Of a stretch of DNA of 64,000 nt, positions 61,217 to 64,000 are shown piece by piece. The DNA is from an uncultured Oscillospiraceae bacterium (GTDB lineage: Bacteria > Bacillota > Clostridia > Oscillospirales > Oscillospiraceae). Positions within the stretch are counted from its first letter, which is position 1, and every line of letters begins with the position of its first letter. Both the position numbers and the translations under genes were made by a program. The notes beneath the pieces were generated by a model. That model was not told where the DNA came from. It saw only the letters and a list, made by a program, of their open reading frames with translations, and searched no databases. Location of the stretch: the NCBI GenBank assembly GCA_947624385.1, contig CANQJZ010000003.1:27685-91684 (forward strand), written 5' to 3'.

Positions 61217-62158
61217 ATGGCTGACGTGAAAAAGATCGCTACCCGCGAGAGCTACGGCAACGCCCTGAAGGAGCTGGGCGCGGAGCATGAGGACCTGGTG
61301 GTGCTGGACGCGGACCTGGCCAACGCCACCAAGACAAATACGTTCCAGAAGGCCTTTCCCGACCGGCATTTCGACTGCGGCATCGCCGAGGCCAACATGA
61401 TGGACGTGGCGGCGGGCCTTTCCACCATGGGGCTGGTGCCCTTTGCGTCCACCTTTGCCATGTTTGCCGCCGGGCGGGCCTATGAGCAGGTGCGCAACAC
61501 CATCGGCTATCCCCACCTGAACGTGAAGATCGGCGCCACCCACGGCGGCATCACCGTGGGCGAGGACGGGGCCAGCCACCAGTGCTGCGAGGACTTTGCC
61601 CTCATGCGGGTCATCCCCGGCATGACGGTGCTGTGCCCGGCGGACGACGTGGAGGCCCGGCAGATGGTCCGTGCGGCCTATGAGATGCGGGGACCGGTGT
61701 ATATGCGCTTCGGCCGTGCGGCCACCCCCGTGTTCCATGACGAGAGCTACCAGTTCGTCATCGGCAAGGGCGAGGTCGTGGCCGAGGGGTCCGACGTGGC
61801 CGTCATCGCCACGGGCGTAACGGTGTCCGGGGCCATGGAGGCGGCAAGGCAGCTGGCGGCGGAGGGCATCTCCGTCCGGGTGGTCAATATGGCCACCATC
61901 AAGCCCCTGGACGAGGCGCTGGTGATCGAATCGGCGAAAAAGTGCGGCCGCATCGTCACGGTGGAGGAGCACGAGATATTCGGCGGCTTGGGCGAGGCTG
62001 TGTGCGGCGTGCTGTCGGAAAAGCTGCCCACGCCTGTCATGCGCCTGGGGCTGCGGGACGTGTTCGGCCACTCCGGCACGGCGGGCGAGCTGCTGGCCGA
62101 GTTCGGCCTGGACGGTGCCGGTATCGCCGCCGGCATCCGGGAATTTCTGGGCAAATAA
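61217..62158 (+). CDS. Transketolase, C-terminal subunit
   Basis: 313 residues: pyrimidine-binding domain (DADLANATKTNTFQKAFPDR, FDCGIAEANMMDVAAGLST with the catalytic Glu) and C-terminal domain (VRVVNMATIKPLDE; VTVEEHEIFGGLGEAV). Three nt after the N-terminal subunit, so the split enzyme is made in equal amounts. Split transketolase is normal in many Clostridia. Confidence 0.94.
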   Translation: MADVKKIATRESYGNALKELGAEHEDLVVLDADLANATKTNTFQKAFPDRHFDCGIAEANMMDVAAGLSTMGLVPFASTFAMFAAGRAYEQVRNTIGYPHLNVKIGATHGGITVGEDGASHQCCEDFALMRVIPGMTVLCPADDVEARQMVRAAYEMRGPVYMRFGRAATPVFHDESYQFVIGKGEVVAEGSDVAVIATGVTVSGAMEAARQLAAEGISVRVVNMATIKPLDEALVIESAKKCGRIVTVEEHEIFGGLGEAVCGVLSEKLPTPVMRLGLRDVFGHSGTAGELLAEFGLDGAGIAAGIREFLGK

Positions 62159-62183
62159 ATTTCCAAAATTTAGTGTATAATCT

Positions 62184-62239
62184 GACTCCTTTTCGCGCAC
62201 ACTATGCTCCGCAAGATCATCAGTCTGCGAAAAGGAGTC
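62184..62239 (+). promoter_or_regulatory. Leader hairpin masking the DUF378 ribosome site
   Basis: GACTCCTTTTCGC (62184-62196) pairs perfectly with GCGAAAAGGAGTC (62227-62239), which contains the AAAGGAG ribosome site; a 30-nt loop lies between and TTTTT follows. TATAAT at 62176-62181 is immediately upstream. Confidence 0.6.
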
Positions 62240-62245
62240 TTTTTC

Positions 62246-62458
62246 ATGGTCATTGACAGAATCGCGCTGATCCTGGCCATCATCGGCGGCCTGAACTGGG
62301 GCAGCATCGGTCTGTTTCGGTTCGATATCGTGGCCTGGATCTTCGGCGGCCAGACCAACCCGGTCTCCCGGGTCATCTATACGCTGGTGGGTCTGGCGGC
62401 ACTGTGGTGCGTTTCCCTGTTGTTCCGCTCCCGCGACGAGGCGGACGAAGAGGCGTGA
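62246..62458 (+). CDS. DUF378 family membrane protein
   Basis: 70 residues with two membrane helices and the family pattern ALILAIIGGLNWGSIGLF, FDIVAWIFG, SRVIYTLVGLAALW. Function unknown. ATG 62246 follows AAAGGAG in the masked hairpin; an in-frame ATG at 62204 in the loop lacks a ribosome site. Confidence 0.85.
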   Translation: MVIDRIALILAIIGGLNWGSIGLFRFDIVAWIFGGQTNPVSRVIYTLVGLAALWCVSLLFRSRDEADEEA

Positions 62459-62469
62459 CACAAAAACCG

Positions 62470-62506
62470 ATCACCGGGACGGAAAAACCGCCCCGGTGAT
62501 TTTTTG
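62470..62506. terminator. Bidirectional terminator
   Basis: ATCACCGGG / CCCGGTGAT with an inner GG/CC, T6 on the plus side and A5 on the other. Confidence 0.8.
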
Positions 62507-62516
62507 TTATGATTTT

Positions 62517-63875
62517 TTAATTCTTCAAGCTGTGCAGCGGCGCGGGGATATGTCCGCCCCGGGCGATGAAGTCCCCGGACCCGGCCCGGTGTACGGGCAT
62601 GATGGGCGCGGTGCCCAGAAGTCCGCCGAAGTCCACGCTGTCGCCCACGGCGCAGCCCACGGCCGGTATGAGCCGCACGGCGGTAGTCTTGTTGTTGACC
62701 ATGCCGATGGCCGCCTCGTCGGCGATGATGGCGGCGATGGTCTCCGCCGGGGTGTCGCCGGGCACGGCGATCATGTCCAGCCCCACGGAGCACACGCATG
62801 TCATCGCCTCCAGCTTGTCCACGGTCAGCTCCCCGGACCGGGCGGCGGCGATCATGCCCTCGTCCTCGCTGACGGGGATAAACGCGCCGGACAGGCCGCC
62901 CACCCGCCCGGAGGCCATCAGGCCGCCCTTTTTCACCGCGTCGTTCAAAAGGGCCAGGGCGGCGGTCGTTCCGTGGGTGCCGCAAATTTCCAGGCCCATT
63001 TCCTCCAAAATGCGGGCCACGCTGTCCCCCGCCGCAGGGGTGGGCGCCAGGGACAGGTCCACCACCCCGAAGGGCACGTCCAGCCGCTCCGAGGCGGTCC
63101 GGGCCACCAGCTGGCCCATGCGGGTGATACGAAAGGCCGTCTTTTTGATGAGCTCCGCCACCTCGTCGAAGGGCCGGCCCTTCACGCCCTGCAGCGCGGC
63201 GTACACCACGCCGGGGCCGGACACGCCCACGTTCACGGCGCACTCCGGCTCGCCGGGACCGTGGAACGCCCCGGCCATAAAGGGGTTGTCCTCCACGGCG
63301 TTGCAGAATACCACCAGCTTGGCGCAGCCCACGCTGCCCCTGTCGGCCGTGGCCTCGGCGGTGCGCTTTACCACCCGGCCCATAGCCGCCACCGCGTCCA
63401 TATTGATGCCGGCCCTGGTGGAGCCCACGTTGACGCTGGCGCAGACCAGATCCGTCTCGGCCAGGGCGCGGGGAATACTGTCCATGAGCCGCTTGTCCCC
63501 GTCGGTCAGACCCTTTTGCACCAGGGCGGAAAAGCCGCCGATGAAGTCCACGCCGCAGGTCTTGGCGGCCTTATCCAGCGCCACGGCGATGGGGGTATAG
63601 TCCCGCGCCGTGGTGCTCTGTGCCACCATGGCGATGGGCGTGACGGAGATACGCTTGTTGACGATGGGGATACCCAGCTCCGCCTCGATGCCCTGGGTAA
63701 CGCTCAGGAGACTGCCCGCCCGGCGGCAGATCTTGTCGTATATCTTCCGGGCGCAGGCGTCGATGTCCGGGTGGGCGCAGTCTAAGAGGTTCACGCCCAG
63801 CGTGACGGTCCGGATGTCCAAATGCTGCCGGTCCAGCATATCCAGGGTTTGAAGTATGTCAATGGTATTGAGCAT
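62517..63875 (-). CDS. UPF0210 / DUF711 (PFL) family protein
   Basis: 452 residues of DUF711: [64 protein letters not shown] and [15 protein letters not shown]. These proteins have a pyruvate-formate-lyase-like barrel without known activity and usually follow a small ACT-domain gene, which would lie beyond the right edge. ATG 63875 has GCGAGG upstream; the frame to 63938 extends into the leader. Confidence 0.9.
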   Translation of the reverse strand: MLNTIDILQTLDMLDRQHLDIRTVTLGVNLLDCAHPDIDACARKIYDKICRRAGSLLSVTQGIEAELGIPIVNKRISVTPIAMVAQSTTARDYTPIAVALDKAAKTCGVDFIGGFSALVQKGLTDGDKRLMDSIPRALAETDLVCASVNVGSTRAGINMDAVAAMGRVVKRTAEATADRGSVGCAKLVVFCNAVEDNPFMAGAFHGPGEPECAVNVGVSGPGVVYAALQGVKGRPFDEVAELIKKTAFRITRMGQLVARTASERLDVPFGVVDLSLAPTPAAGDSVARILEEMGLEICGTHGTTAALALLNDAVKKGGLMASGRVGGLSGAFIPVSEDEGMIAAARSGELTVDKLEAMTCVCSVGLDMIAVPGDTPAETIAAIIADEAAIGMVNNKTTAVRLIPAVGCAVGDSVDFGGLLGTAPIMPVHRAGSGDFIARGGHIPAPLHSLKN

Positions 63876-64000
63876 GGTCGTAAGCCTCGCAGAGTTCGGC
63901 TCCGCAGAGCCGAATAAAGTCAAATTGTGAATTGTCAAGTTAAGTGCAACAAGGAGTCAAAAAAGATTTCGTAAGGGGAAAGCCATCCAAGGCATTTGCG
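63876..64000. other. Intergenic right edge
   Basis: AT-richer DNA with several TTGAC motifs on the minus strand and a short GGCTC/GAGCC hairpin; probably the DUF711 promoter region. No gene seen. Confidence 0.35.

Overview
The window is high-GC, low-repeat Gram-positive chromosome. AGGAGG-type ribosome sites, a CIRCE-controlled groESL operon, a LytTR/GHKL two-component pair, a sortase-type surface protein, FeoA/FeoB with its Cys-rich partner, PadR-DUF2812 and GC-rich folate genes together suggest a strictly anaerobic gut member of the Clostridia, probably Oscillospiraceae. That placement is inference from gene content and style; no rRNA or marker tree was available.

Layout. 1-6.5 kb: trhA, a CofE-like ligase with a sugar-transfer ATP-grasp, a flavin reductase, greA, and a one-carbon folate operon folC-fchA-folD. 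6.5-7.4 kb: tRNA-Ser(GGA) and a non-coding stretch full of structured repeats. 7.4-10 kb: an XRE regulator and an ABC exporter half-transporter. 10-17.5 kb: a giant wall-anchored adhesin-like gene whose 5' end is missing and whose reading frame shifts at a T-TTA-AAC heptamer, directly behind a serine recombinase. 17.8-21 kb: ferrous iron operon feoA-feoA-feoB-Cys-rich protein, with DtxR-like palindromes over the promoter. 21-25 kb: PadR-DUF2812, a decayed double-glycine peptide gene, and a LytTR/GHKL two-component system. 25-27 kb: a second CofE-like gene coupled to an exported NlpC/P60-like protein, and a stand-alone FakA-type domain. 27-27.9 kb: a probable type I toxin-antitoxin locus. 27.9-40 kb: groESL, YitT, a nitrilase-family hydrolase, CPBP protease, DinB-like protein, a nonsense-mutated acetyltransferase, an rRNA methyltransferase, a YhaN/YhaO-like ATPase-nuclease pair with ymdB, and tRNA-Arg(ACG).

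40.5-57 kb is the most coherent system: a rhamnose/rhamnoside utilisation island. A divergent AraC regulator carries a GH39 fold whose acid/base Glu appears replaced by Gln, so it is probably a sugar sensor. It faces an RbsA-type ATPase, two permeases and a binding protein, then a GH3 enzyme, a beta-phosphoglucomutase-like HAD, a short GH78-like enzyme, rhamnulokinase, an isomerase of the fucose/arabinose isomerase family in the place of RhaA, rhamnulose-1-phosphate aldolase and a lactaldehyde-reductase-type alcohol dehydrogenase. Together they would import and split rhamnosides, and convert rhamnose to DHAP and 1,2-propanediol.

57-64 kb: a hendecad-repeat coiled-coil protein, an endolysin-like CHAP amidase, a collagen-like protein, a split transketolase, a DUF378 protein behind an RBS-masking hairpin, and a UPF0210 (DUF711) protein.

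The strongest candidates for undescribed biology are (1) two families of structured non-coding repeats whose stems covary between copies, (2) the small antisense RNA/hydrophobic peptide locus at 27.06-27.46 kb sharing a palindromic promoter module with the coiled-coil gene at 57.5 kb, (3) the recombinase-linked adhesin with a slippery heptamer, and (4) the pseudo-GH39 regulator and substitute isomerase of the rhamnose island.
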